DNA of 64,000 nucleotides from Natronorubrum halalkaliphilum (GTDB lineage: Archaea > Halobacteriota > Halobacteria > Halobacteriales > Natrialbaceae), in the NCBI RefSeq assembly GCF_009834785.1, contig NZ_WUYX01000069.1, positions 81,687 to 145,686 of the forward strand, written 5' to 3'. This document shows, piece after piece, positions 16,500 through 24,926 of this stretch (position 1 is its first letter; each line of letters starts with the position of its first letter). A program made the translations under genes and the position numbers. The notes beneath the pieces were generated by a model. It ran no database searches. It was not told the origin of the DNA and worked only from the letters and a program-made list of their open reading frames with translations.

Positions 16500-19400
16500 T
16501 CACTCGGCCGCTGGCAAGGTAAACGAGAACGTCGATCCGTTGCCGGGTTCACTCTCGACCCATATTTCACCATCGTGCCGTTCGACGATGCGTTCACAGA
16601 GTGCGAGGCCGATGCCCGCCCCTTCGTACTCCTCGTTGCTGTGAAGCCGGTCAAAGACGGTAAATATCCGATCTTGATCTTCGGGAGGGATTCCGATACC
16701 GTCGTCGTGAACGGAGAAGACCCATTCTCGGCCCCGTTGCTCCGCATCGATGTGGATGTGCGGTGGATCCTCCCCGCTGTACGTGATCGCGTTTGAGAGC
16801 AGATTCTGAAAGACCTGCCGCAACTGACTGTCATCACCTTTCACCGTGGGGAGTTCCGCGTTCGTGATTTCAGCGTTGCTCTCCTGGATCTGTAGCTGCA
16901 AGTCCTCAACTGCACTGTTCAGTACCGCATCCATCTCTATCGGTTCGAACGGATCCCCCCGCGTCTCGACGCGGGAGTACTCGAGGAGTCCGTCGATCAT
17001 CTCGCGCATCCGGTCGGCTCCGTCGACGGCGAACTCGATGAACTCCGTGCCGTCCTCGTCGAGGGCGTCCGCGTACCGGCGTTCGATCAACTGCAGGTAG
17101 CTGGTAACCATCCGAAGCGGTTCCTGTAAGTCGTGGCTGGCCGCGTAGGCGAACTGTTCGAGGCGCTCGTTCGACTCTTTGAGTTCGGTCTCCAGGCGCT
17201 TTCGTTCGGTGATATCGGAGATGATGCCCTCGAGCGTTACGAGAGTCCCATCGTCAAAGTGACCGCGCCCCTCCGAACGGACCCAACGAAGGTCGCCGTC
17301 AGCGGTCTCGATGCGGTAAGTAAGCGAGAACGTCTCCCCGTCGTCGACCGTTCGTTGGATCTCTTCCCACACCTCCTCTCGGTCGTCTTCGACCATGATG
17401 TCGCCACCGTAGGAGACCGCTCCAGTCTCCAGGGCGTCGGGTTCGTACCCCGTAATCTCGCGACAGGCGTCGCTAACGAACTCCATCTGCCACTCGCGGT
17501 CGTTGTGACACCGATAGACCATGCCGGGGACGTTGTCCATCAGCGTCGAGAGTTGGCGTTCGTACTCGCGGCGTTCGGTGACGTCGCGGTCGGAGACGAT
17601 GATCGAGACGACATCGCCCTCGTCGTTGGTGACCGGCCTGAAGACGCCGTCGAGCGTGTATTGCTCGCCGTTCGGTCGAGTCAGATCCGTCTCGAACTCG
17701 ACGTACTCGCCGTCCGCCGCGCGTTGGGTCCATCGCTTCACGTCGGACTGGACGCCGTCGCCCTCGCCCCACCACGGCGTCTCCCAGAAGGGGACGCCGG
17801 TGACGTCCTCGAGGTCGGCGTGGATATACTCCATCGCCGTCTGGTTGATATCCAGCGTCGTTCCGTCCGGTTCGAGCAGTCCGACGAGGATGTTCGGATC
17901 GTTAAAGATCGCTTCGAACCGTCGCTCTTTTCGCCGGAGTTCCCGCTCGCGCTCCTTGCGCTCGGTGATGTCGCGGAAGTACACCGAGAGGCCCGTCTCC
18001 GACGGATAGACGTTGACCTCGAGCCAGGTGTCGATCGGGGGGTAGTACGCTTCGAACGAGTTCGACTCCTGGGTCTCCATCGCTTCCCGATATCGCTTCT
18101 CGAACGGAGTCCCCTCGAGTTCGGGGAGGGTCGTCCAGACGCACGTTCCGAGCACTTCCTCCCGTTCGAGGCCGAGAATTTGCTCGGCGCGGTCGTTGAC
18201 GTGCGTGAACCGACAGTCCTCGTCGAGCGCGTAGAACGCGTCGGAAATCCGGCCAAAAATACGCTGGAGTTCGCTCTCGAGTTCCTGTTCGCGTTCGTAC
18301 CGATCGGTCATATCACGCGTGACCTTGAGATAGCCACGGTGCGTGCCGTCGTCGTCGAACACTGCGGTTATCGTGACGTTCGCCCAGAATCGAGTGCCGT
18401 CGTTTCTAACGCGCCAGCCCTCGTCTTCGACCGATCCGTTTGCAGTAGCCCGCTCGAGGTTTCGTTCGGGAACGCCCGCCGCCCGATCCGAGGACGTATA
18501 GAACGTCGAGAAGTGTTCGCCGAGTATTGCTTCGGCGTCGTAGCCTTTGATTTCCCGTGCACCTTCGTTCCAGCTGATAACGTCGCCGTCTGCGTCCAAC
18601 CGGAAGATTGCATATTCTTCGACGGCGTCAGCCAGGGATCGGAACCGCTCTTCGGTTTCTCGGAGGACGCCCTCGGATCGCTTTCGGTCCGTGATATCGT
18701 AGTAGAGTTCGATCCGACCGCCGGCGTACTGACCCGATTCGATGGGCTTGCTGTAGTGTTCGAGCCATCGTTCCTCGTGGTCATCGTCGCCCGGCATCCG
18801 GCATTCGAACCGCTCGACGTAGCTGTTGTCCTCGTAGGTGCTCAAAACGGTATCCGCGAACTGGTCCGGGTTATCGAATTTGTGTTTCACCGCTTGGTTC
18901 AGTATCTGCCGTTTGTCGCGTCCGATAACCTCGCGCCGGTCGAGGTCGAAATAGTCCCCGATCGTCGCGTCGATCCACGCGACGTCGAACTCCTGATCGA
19001 GTACGAAGACGCCGATATTGGCTTCGTCTAACACGTTCGTGATTGAGTCGGTCGATGCCCGTGCCGACTCGAACGTGTCCAGTCGCTGCGTCCGTTCGGA
19101 TAGCTCTCGAACGACGCCGATCGTCCCCTCGAACTCACCCTCGTCCTCGTTTACGAGAAGGTTGATCCGAAGTTCGCAGGGGGCGATTTCGCCGCCGGCA
19201 GTGTGGATTCCAAGTTCGAACCTGACGACATCGTCGGCCCCTGCTTTCAGTTGAGTGCGGATCTCGCGGCGGATTTCAGTGAGATCGTCATCGGCAAGAA
19301 CGAGTGAGATGTGTTCGCCGAGGAGTTCGTCCCGATCGTATCCGGTCGCCTCGAGGAAACCCTCGTTGACCGCAACGAAGTGTCCGTCGGCATCGAGCTG

Positions 19401-19511
19401 GTAGATTCCGTCGTCGATCGTCGTAATGAGCGTCTGATATCGCTGTAGTGCCACTTTCTCGTCGGTATTCCCCCAAAATACCTCCCCAGTGGCATCCGCT
19501 CTTGAACTCAT
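16500..19511 (-). CDS. Multi-PAS sensor histidine kinase
   Basis: The 1003-residue protein has no membrane segment. It carries six PAS/PAC units at about 24-140, 155-278, 289-405, 411-518, 530-647 and 652-770. A HisKA helix follows with phospho-acceptor His793 (ASHDLQEP), then a HATPase domain with N box FQNLLSNA (901-908), G1 DDGIG (936-940) and G2 GAGIGLAL (964-971). It should sense cytoplasmic signals (redox, light or ligands) and autophosphorylate. No receiver domain is attached and no response regulator with REC is adjacent. Downstream HalOD1 and DICT genes, although transcribed from their own promoters, make a local signalling cluster. Start ATG 19511. Confidence 0.93.
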   Translation of the reverse strand: MSSRADATGEVFWGNTDEKVALQRYQTLITTIDDGIYQLDADGHFVAVNEGFLEATGYDRDELLGEHISLVLADDDLTEIRREIRTQLKAGADDVVRFELGIHTAGGEIAPCELRINLLVNEDEGEFEGTIGVVRELSERTQRLDTFESARASTDSITNVLDEANIGVFVLDQEFDVAWIDATIGDYFDLDRREVIGRDKRQILNQAVKHKFDNPDQFADTVLSTYEDNSYVERFECRMPGDDDHEERWLEHYSKPIESGQYAGGRIELYYDITDRKRSEGVLRETEERFRSLADAVEEYAIFRLDADGDVISWNEGAREIKGYDAEAILGEHFSTFYTSSDRAAGVPERNLERATANGSVEDEGWRVRNDGTRFWANVTITAVFDDDGTHRGYLKVTRDMTDRYEREQELESELQRIFGRISDAFYALDEDCRFTHVNDRAEQILGLEREEVLGTCVWTTLPELEGTPFEKRYREAMETQESNSFEAYYPPIDTWLEVNVYPSETGLSVYFRDITERKERERELRRKERRFEAIFNDPNILVGLLEPDGTTLDINQTAMEYIHADLEDVTGVPFWETPWWGEGDGVQSDVKRWTQRAADGEYVEFETDLTRPNGEQYTLDGVFRPVTNDEGDVVSIIVSDRDVTERREYERQLSTLMDNVPGMVYRCHNDREWQMEFVSDACREITGYEPDALETGAVSYGGDIMVEDDREEVWEEIQRTVDDGETFSLTYRIETADGDLRWVRSEGRGHFDDGTLVTLEGIISDITERKRLETELKESNERLEQFAYAASHDLQEPLRMVTSYLQLIERRYADALDEDGTEFIEFAVDGADRMREMIDGLLEYSRVETRGDPFEPIEMDAVLNSAVEDLQLQIQESNAEITNAELPTVKGDDSQLRQVFQNLLSNAITYSGEDPPHIHIDAEQRGREWVFSVHDDGIGIPPEDQDRIFTVFDRLHSNEEYEGAGIGLALCERIVERHDGEIWVESEPGNGSTFSFTLPAAE

Positions 19512-19621
19512 GTTCTGTGTGTAGCTATTCTAACGGATAAACCCCCCGGCGGTCGCAACAGTTCGTTCGATATTCTGTGGCCGTCGTCTTCCACGAGAAT
19601 TGCGCGTCCGATCGATGTGCG

Positions 19622-19703
19622 ATACGGATTGCTGTAACTATGTACCGCCGATCACCGACCCCGTCCCTGGTGATCGGCGGTAAGTGACTACAGTAAACCG
19701 TAT
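19622..19703. repeat. Family I palindromic repeat, copy A (82 bp)
   Basis: The element starts ATACGGATTGCTGTA and ends TACAGTAAACCGTAT, forming imperfect outer arms. Inside are perfect 14-base arms TACCGCCGATCACC/GGTGATCGGCGGTA around the 12-base core GACCCCGTCCCT. It lies between the histidine kinase start and the HalOD1 stop. It is identical to copy B at 20318-20399 except that the core is inverted. Confidence 0.9.
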
Positions 19704-19729
19704 GACACGGACGGAGCGATCGCTCGAGC

Positions 19730-20008
19730 CTACCGGGGGCCGTCCTCGAGAACGCGGATCGATCCGCTCGAGAAAACGACGATTCGATAGTCGAGCCAGT
19801 GGAACTCGACGCGGCCATCGGTCGCTCGGTCGCCGAAGAGCGAATCCAGCGCTTCGGGATTGATCGCGTCGTACAGCGGCGGGTGTAGTGCCGTCGGATC
19901 GGCGCCTTCGCGCTCGGCAACGGCACGAACTACTTTTTCGGAAACCGGCTGGTGGCAAGTAGTTACCCCCTCTCCCAGAACGTTAGCAGTTGAGTTGTTG
20001 TTGGTCAT
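19730..20008 (-). CDS. HalOD1 output-domain protein
   Basis: The 92-residue product is a stand-alone HalOD1 domain: a polar N terminus, VSEKVVRAVAEREGADPTAL at residues 27-46, then PPLYDAINPEALDSLF and a C-terminal beta hairpin (GRVEFHWLDYRIVVFSSGSI). HalOD1 domains occur almost only in haloarchaea. They are found alone or fused to receiver domains, and are taken to be signalling output modules with unknown target. It lies between the six-PAS kinase and the DICT gene and is bracketed by repeat copies A and B. ATG 20008 chosen; an AT-rich ATTTTAATT at about 20046-20054 is the best TATA candidate. Confidence 0.85.
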   Translation of the reverse strand: MTNNNSTANVLGEGVTTCHQPVSEKVVRAVAEREGADPTALHPPLYDAINPEALDSLFGDRATDGRVEFHWLDYRIVVFSSGSIRVLEDGPR

Positions 20009-20317
20009 GTCCCAGCCTCTATATATGCTACTGATCAACAGGCCCTAATTAAAATCTATTGGTTCTCTTTCGACGCGCAAGCACCGAATAACTCGTCATT
20101 TTGATAATCAGTACCTTCCGTTTCGGAAGTACGCCCGGGCCTATGTTCGATTTGCCATTCTCGCGCCACTTCATTTGATATGGCAACTACTTACCGCATA
20201 TCGTGTCGCGAGGACGGGGCTGAGACGGTCTGCCGGAAGCCAGTGCCGGCCGACCGCAAGACGTCTCGCGGTCGCCCTGATACACGGGTACAGCAAACCG
20301 CACGGTTGACCGCTCTC
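20009..20317. other. Promoter region of the HalOD1 gene plus a degenerate family I repeat
   Basis: These 309 bases hold no supported gene. AT-rich promoter sequence occupies 20018-20060. From about 20219 to 20308 there is a degraded copy of the family I palindrome: CTGAGACGGTCTGCCGGA on the left and CGGGTACAGCAAACCGCACG on the right. It directly precedes copy B, so two copies lie in tandem. Confidence 0.6.
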
Positions 20318-20399
20318 ATACGGATTGCTGTAACTATGTACCGCCGATCACCAGGGACGGGGTCGGTGATCGGCGGTAAGTGACTACAGTAAACCGTAT
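20318..20399. repeat. Family I palindromic repeat, copy B (82 bp)
   Basis: Identical to copy A (19622-19703) in both 35-base flanks and orientation, but the 12-base core reads AGGGACGGGGTC, the exact reverse complement of the core in copy A. Its right end CCGTATCAG overlaps the TGA stop codon (20401-20399) of the DICT gene, so the palindrome begins at the stop codon. Confidence 0.9.
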
Positions 20400-21121
20400 C
20401 AGACGCTCTGCTGGAGGGATCGATCTAACAGGGCGACGAGTCGACTCTCGTCGACCCAGACGCCTTCGAACCCACCACCGTCGTGCTCTTTTGCTAACAG
20501 GCCGCCGCTCCAGAGTTCGTCGCCGTCGCCGTCGAAGACGAGAACCCAGACCGAACCGATCTCCGCTCCGGCATCGGCGTGAATCGTGACTCCCGGAATC
20601 GATGGCCGGGCCCAGTCGTCGTCGATGTAGACGTGAATGTCGAGGGCCGTCTCCGCCGCGAGGCGGTCGTAGACCGGCGCCATCGCCTCGAGTGCACCCG
20701 ATCGCTGGAAGCCCACCCGAAGGGTACCGCTGCCGACTTGCCAGGCGCGGTTCTCTATCTCCCGGCTGGCCGCGAGCAGTTGCCGACGGTCGAGCGTGTG
20801 CCAGACGGTCGACTCGAAGACGTCGATCACGTGCCGATACGGAACCTCGTCGAGCTCTTCTGCCCACGGGTCATAGATCGGTGGTTCGAGGAACTCTCGG
20901 ACGGCGTCGAGGCCGATAGCGGCGACGAACTCGCCGCCTTCGTGGACGACGAGAAAGGCCCGACTGGCCGCCGTCATCTCCGGGAGCGAGCGATAGTCGA
21001 CGGATCTGACGCCCGTCTCCCGCCGCAGTCGATCGACGAGAGCGGGCCGTGGAGCGGGTGCGTAAACGGTAATCGTCCGCGACGCCGACTCGATTCGATC
21101 GATGTAATCGGAGAGTGTCAT
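20399..21121 (-). CDS. DICT sensory-domain protein
   Basis: The 240-residue protein starts MTLSDYIDRIESASRTITVY. It shows the DICT layout: an N-terminal helix-strand unit, RSLPEMTAASRAFLVVHEGGEFVAAIG around residues 51-77, a central variable helix region, and a C-terminal half with GTLRVGFQRSGALEAM. DICT domains are predicted ligand- or light-responsive sensors linked to two-component and diguanylate systems; haloarchaea carry stand-alone versions. No HTH or enzyme domain is attached. Start at ATG 21121; the longer open frame upstream is Arg/Pro-rich and overlaps the next promoter. Its stop codon is embedded in repeat copy B. Likely part of the local signalling set. Confidence 0.8.
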   Translation of the reverse strand: MTLSDYIDRIESASRTITVYAPAPRPALVDRLRRETGVRSVDYRSLPEMTAASRAFLVVHEGGEFVAAIGLDAVREFLEPPIYDPWAEELDEVPYRHVIDVFESTVWHTLDRRQLLAASREIENRAWQVGSGTLRVGFQRSGALEAMAPVYDRLAAETALDIHVYIDDDWARPSIPGVTIHADAGAEIGSVWVLVFDGDGDELWSGGLLAKEHDGGGFEGVWVDESRLVALLDRSLQQSV

Positions 21122-21227
21122 CGGTTTCGATTTGCAGTTCGGTTTCGGTCTCGACTTCGACCCTCGAGTGGTGACCGGTAACTGATGAGGTGGTGGGAGT
21201 AGCGGTGAGGCAAACGAGAACGGATAC

Positions 21228-21596
21228 TCACGTCCCCGTTTCCGCCGCACACGCTCGCGTTGCGAATTCTCGAACCGGCGCTGGGCAGGGTGCCAACGAG
21301 AGGGTTCCATCGTCCTCGTCGTGACGTACGACGCCAGCCTCTACCAGGTTCGGAATTTGGGTGTGTAAAAGGTTCAGATACTGCGTATTCCGACATCGTG
21401 GCTCGATCACGCCACAGTCCGGCGTGTGCAGCCAACCGGTAACGACGTCGGCTACTTCCGACAGCGACGCCGTCTCGTGCTCGAGGAGGAAGTAGACCAC
21501 GAACCGACGGGTCCGGTCTCGAAGCGCCAGAAACGCAGCGTCGATCGTACTCGGACTCGCGTTCGGCCCGTTCGACGACTGACGTTCCGGATCCAT
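21228..21596 (-). CDS. DUF7344-like winged-helix protein
   Basis: The 122-residue protein has the layout of haloarchaeal winged-helix proteins of the DUF7344 type: IDAAFLALRDRTRRFVVYFLLEHE near the N terminus (helix 1 with an RDRTRR motif) and a recognition region NTQYLNLLHTQIPNLVEAGVVRHD followed by a wing. Such proteins are presumed DNA-binding regulators. ATG 21596 is preferred to upstream codons because MDPERQSS begins the typical polar tail. It lies 106 bases upstream of the DICT gene and shares its direction, so they may be functionally paired. The promoter region is shared with the divergent GNAT gene. Confidence 0.75.
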   Translation of the reverse strand: MDPERQSSNGPNASPSTIDAAFLALRDRTRRFVVYFLLEHETASLSEVADVVTGWLHTPDCGVIEPRCRNTQYLNLLHTQIPNLVEAGVVRHDEDDGTLSLAPCPAPVREFATRACAAETGT

Positions 21597-21747
21597 AGTG
21601 AAGACCCTAGGGACTACCGGCGTGTTAGTTACCCGCTTACATTTGCCATTAGTGATCACCGAGAGGAGAGCGAACGCAACCGAAATCGATCGCGACGGCG
21701 GGCCGGAACCGCACCGCTTAGTGACTCCCGCGCCAACGGGTACGGAC

Positions 21748-22320
21748 GTGAACTACGAAATCCTCGGATGGCCGCCGGACGGGCCCCAGCTCCGGCTCGA
21801 TCACGAGCGATTCAGTTACGCCGGCAAGTTCGTTATGACGAACACCGGCAAAGCCGTGGCTCGAGACGAGGCCCGCGGCGAGGCTTCCGACGGCGAGCCG
21901 GACCCGTCGATCGTCGCCGCGGTGGCGTTCAACGAGGATCGCACCGACGAGGGAACGCTGTGGCTGCGCTACGTCACGGTCGAACGCGGACGACGGGGCG
22001 ACGGGATCGGTCCGGAACTCCTCACGCTCGTCCGCGATCGCGCGCTCGAGCGAGGGTACGAGCGACTTCGCATCGCGGTCAACAACCCGTTCGCGTACGA
22101 GGCGCTGTATCGGGCCGGGTTCGACTACACCGGCGAAACGACGGGGATCGCCGAGTTGGTGCTCGAGCACTCCGGATCCGACGCCGACGGGCGGCCCGAC
22201 CGCGAGCGGTATCAGGCAGGTCTCGACGAATTTCGCGACCGCGACCTCTCCGACGACGAGGAGGCGTTTCTCGCGGATCGACGGGGCCGAGAGCCGCCCG
22301 GGCTCGAGTCGCGAAACTAA
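21748..22320 (+). CDS. GNAT family N-acetyltransferase
   Basis: The 190-residue product starts at GTG 21748 (VNYEILGWPPDGPQLRLDHE). The acetyl-CoA binding core is TLWLRYVTVERGRRGDGIGPELLTLV (about residues 71-96), with the RRGDGIG pyrophosphate loop. The last core strands are ERLRIAVNNPFAYEALYRAGFDY. The C-terminal 40 residues are an acidic extension. The acceptor (amino acid, protein or antibiotic) cannot be told. A longer frame from ATG 21598 exists, but its first 50 residues are not coding-like and overlap the opposing promoter. It stands alone upstream of FEN1. Confidence 0.8.
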   Translation: MNYEILGWPPDGPQLRLDHERFSYAGKFVMTNTGKAVARDEARGEASDGEPDPSIVAAVAFNEDRTDEGTLWLRYVTVERGRRGDGIGPELLTLVRDRALERGYERLRIAVNNPFAYEALYRAGFDYTGETTGIAELVLEHSGSDADGRPDRERYQAGLDEFRDRDLSDDEEAFLADRRGREPPGLESRN

Positions 22321-22368
22321 CGCGTTTAACTGAAATCCTGCCGTTTTGATGGCGAGCAGTGTCGCGGC

Positions 22369-22419
22369 GAGGTCCGCAACCGGGAAGCCAACAATTCAAA
22401 TCCCGGACCTCCGAAGGAG
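22369..22419 (+). promoter_or_regulatory. Candidate alternative hairpins in the fen1 leader
   Basis: GAGGTCCG (22369-22376) pairs with CGGACCTC (22404-22411). CTCC (22409-22412) can instead pair with the Shine-Dalgarno GGAG (22416-22419) six bases before the fen1 ATG. The two helices share bases 22409-22411 and exclude each other. A TATA-like TTTAACT near 22325 would place both in the mRNA. The segment TTCAAATCCCGG inside it resembles a tRNA T arm. Confidence 0.35.
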
Positions 22420-22425
22420 TCGGTA

Positions 22426-23403
22426 ATGGGAAACGCTGCACTACGCGATATCGCCGCCATCGAGGAGATTCCCTTCGACGATATCGAGGGCGTCGTCGCC
22501 GTCGACGCGCACAACTGGCTGTACCGATATCTGACCACGACGGTCAAGTGGACTAACAGCGGGAAGTACACCACGAGCGACGGCACGGAGGTCGCCAACC
22601 TCATCGGCATCGTCCAGGGCCTGCCCAAGTTCTTCGAGAACGACGTCGTTCCGGTGATGGTCTTCGACGGCGGCCCCTCCGAACTCAAAGACGACGAGAT
22701 CCAATCCCGTCGGGAGCAACGCGAGACCTACGAGGAGCAACTCGAGGTCGCCCGCGAGGAAGGCGACGAGGTTGCGATCGCGCAACTCGAGTCCAGAACC
22801 CAGCGACTGACGCCGACGATCCAGGAGACCAGCCGGGAGCTGCTGCGGTTGCTGGACGTGCCGATCGTCGAGGCACCCGCCGAGGGCGAGGCGCAAGCGG
22901 CTCACATGGCCCGCCGGGGCGATGCCGACTATGTCGGCTCGGAGGACTACGACGCGCTCCTCTTCGGCGCGCCGCTGACGCTGCGCCAACTGACGAGCAA
23001 GGGCAATCCAGAACTGATGGATCTCGAGGCCACGCTCGACCGTCACGACCTCACGCTGGAACAGCTGATCGACGCGGCGATCCTCATCGGGACGGACTTC
23101 AACGACGGCGTGACCGGGATCGGCCCCAAGACCGCGCTTTCGGAGATCGCCGAACACGGGGACCTCTGGAGCGTCCTCGAGGCGCGGGGCGATACCATCG
23201 AGTACGGCGACCGCGTGCGACAGCTGTTCCGCGACCCGAACGTGACCGACGACTACGAGTTCGACGCGTCGCTGGACCCCGATCTCGTGGCCGCGAAGGC
23301 GTACGTCACCGACGAGTGGGCGGTCGACGCGGACGAGGTTGCACGCGGCTTCGAGCGGATCGAAGAGAGCGCGACGCAGACGGGGCTGGATCGCTGGACC
23401 TGA
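22426..23403 (+). CDS. fen: Flap endonuclease 1
   Basis: The 325-residue nuclease removes 5' flaps during Okazaki fragment maturation and repair. The N domain begins [17 protein letters not shown] with catalytic Asp in [13 protein letters not shown], then [12 protein letters not shown]. The I domain holds [15 protein letters not shown] and [13 protein letters not shown], and the H3TH is [20 protein letters not shown]. The last eight residues, QTGLDRWT, form a PCNA-interacting peptide at the very C terminus. Length is typical for archaea. It has a GGAG ribosome site six bases before the ATG, unlike most leaderless genes here, and a leader with alternative hairpins. Confidence 0.97.
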   Translation: MGNAALRDIAAIEEIPFDDIEGVVAVDAHNWLYRYLTTTVKWTNSGKYTTSDGTEVANLIGIVQGLPKFFENDVVPVMVFDGGPSELKDDEIQSRREQRETYEEQLEVAREEGDEVAIAQLESRTQRLTPTIQETSRELLRLLDVPIVEAPAEGEAQAAHMARRGDADYVGSEDYDALLFGAPLTLRQLTSKGNPELMDLEATLDRHDLTLEQLIDAAILIGTDFNDGVTGIGPKTALSEIAEHGDLWSVLEARGDTIEYGDRVRQLFRDPNVTDDYEFDASLDPDLVAAKAYVTDEWAVDADEVARGFERIEESATQTGLDRWT

Positions 23404-23521
23404 CGCCGCGGCGATTGAGGTCCGCTCTCCATCATTCTCTCATCGCCGGAGTCGAGGACTCGAGGACTCGAGAGTAAGACAACGGAAAACGACGACAGGG
23501 AGGGAGAGGACTGGGCGTCCG

Positions 23522-23605
23522 TCAAAGCAACCAGAGGCCGATTACCGCTACCAGTATCGCCGCGCCGACGAGCGGTTTCAAGAGAATTTCTGCTGTCCGA
23601 CTCAT
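23522..23605 (-). CDS. 27-residue single-pass membrane microprotein
   Basis: The frame ATG...TGA encodes MSRTAEILLKPLVGAAILVA plus VIGLWLL, a short positive N terminus followed by one hydrophobic helix running to the C terminus. An in-frame ATG at 23608 would add one Met. A minus-strand AATTAATTAG at about 23632-23641 lies 24-33 bases before the start, the ideal TATA distance for a leaderless mRNA. Such tiny membrane proteins are usually missed by gene finders. It may be a subunit or regulator of a membrane complex; no neighbour makes that specific. Confidence 0.55.
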   Translation of the reverse strand: MSRTAEILLKPLVGAAILVAVIGLWLL

Positions 23606-23662
23606 CATCGACGCCTTCGGTTTCACAGCGCTAATTAATTCGGACAGTTGCCTCCGACAGGC

Positions 23663-24814
23663 TCACTGAGACCGGTTCGACGCGAACTCCCGAGAGACGC
23701 GTTCGGCGGCGTTGCGAACCGCCCCGACCGACGAGAGGTAGCCGACGCCGACGGTCGACTTCAACGCTTTCGCGGCCCGACCGGTCAGGACCGCCGGCCC
23801 GACCTGCGCCACCGCGTCGTCGCCGACGCTGACCAGCCACCCCGGCGACTCGAAGGTAAACGACTCGAGGTGGGGATCGAAGGGGTCGGCACCGTCGCGT
23901 TCGGCCTCGACGAGTCGGCCGATGTTCTCGGCGACCGTCCGCGCTTCGCGAACCGCCGACTGCGCACTCGGCGGCACCGCGTCGCCGGTGGCGTCGACGA
24001 CGCGTGCGGCGTCGCCGAGCGCGAACGCGCGGTCGTCGAGGCGCAGGTCGCTCTTGACCGAGGGCCGGTCGCCGTCGAACGCGTCCGGGCCGCGGATCCC
24101 GCCGGTCCAGACGAACTGCTCGTACGGTAGCCGTTCGCCCGACTCGAGGTGGATGTGGGTCTCGTCGGCCGCCGTCACGGCCGTCCCCGTCCGAACGTCG
24201 ACGCCGGCGTCTTCGAGCGCGCGCTCGACCGCCCGCTGGAAGTTCTCCGGGAACCCCGGCGCGACCGCCTCGAGTTGCTCGAGGATCGTGATCGTAGCCG
24301 CGCCTCGTTCCTCGCGGGCGAGCGCGGCGAGTTCGCCCGCGACCTGTACGCCCGAGAGGCCGGCCCCGCCGACGACGATCCGCCCGTTCTCACCTCGAGA
24401 CTGACACACCTCGAGCGCTCGCGACCGAATTTTGCGAGCGTGTGACAGCCGTTTGAGCGCGGTTCCGTGTTCGGGAACGCCCTCGAGGCCGTAGTAGGCG
24501 GTCCGCGCGCCGAGACAGATCGCCGCCAGATCGTACTCGAGTTCGCCGGTCGACAGGGTGACCGTCCGTTCCTCGCGGTTGATCTCTTCGACGCGAGCGA
24601 CGTGAACCGTCGCTCGATCGAGAACCTCCGGGAGCGACACCCTGATCTCGTCTGCCAGTTCCGGGCGGCGAATCACGCGGTGGAGTTCGTGCTGGACCAG
24701 GTGGTCCGGCGACTCGTCGACCACTGTGATGTCGACGTCGGGGGGTAGGTCGGACTCGAGCAAGCGCGTCAGTGTGAGACCCGCATAGCCCGCGCCGAGG
24801 ACGACGACGTGCAT
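23663..24814 (-). CDS. Type II NADH dehydrogenase-like FAD-dependent oxidoreductase
   Basis: The 383-residue flavoprotein has an FAD-binding Rossmann start MHVVVLGAGYAGL (GxGxxG at 7-12). A second nucleotide fold has GGAGLSGVQVAGELA around residue 160, the TGG-type strand VWTGGI, and the C-terminal FAD motif RAFALGDAARV. This is the NDH-2 family, single-subunit enzymes that pass electrons from NADH to quinone without pumping. Its C-terminal amphipathic part would mediate membrane contact. The start at ATG 24814 removes 24 upstream residues that precede the dinucleotide fold. It is divergent from an Lrp-type regulator 112 bases away, which could control it. Confidence 0.85.
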   Translation of the reverse strand: MHVVVLGAGYAGLTLTRLLESDLPPDVDITVVDESPDHLVQHELHRVIRRPELADEIRVSLPEVLDRATVHVARVEEINREERTVTLSTGELEYDLAAICLGARTAYYGLEGVPEHGTALKRLSHARKIRSRALEVCQSRGENGRIVVGGAGLSGVQVAGELAALAREERGAATITILEQLEAVAPGFPENFQRAVERALEDAGVDVRTGTAVTAADETHIHLESGERLPYEQFVWTGGIRGPDAFDGDRPSVKSDLRLDDRAFALGDAARVVDATGDAVPPSAQSAVREARTVAENIGRLVEAERDGADPFDPHLESFTFESPGWLVSVGDDAVAQVGPAVLTGRAAKALKSTVGVGYLSSVGAVRNAAERVSREFASNRSQ

Positions 24815-24926
24815 GTACGTCTCTAGTGGCTCGAGTCCCATATACTGCGAGGCAACGTCGGACTCGAACGACCACGACGTACTCATGGGGACTTAAGTCG
24901 GGCAGAAATGTACTAGCTACCCGTGT

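Noticed and set aside
22395..22406. TTCAAATCCCGG as a tRNA gene
   Set aside because: The T-arm-like sequence lacks a proper five-base stem directly before the loop, and no D arm, anticodon arm or full acceptor can be folded around it.
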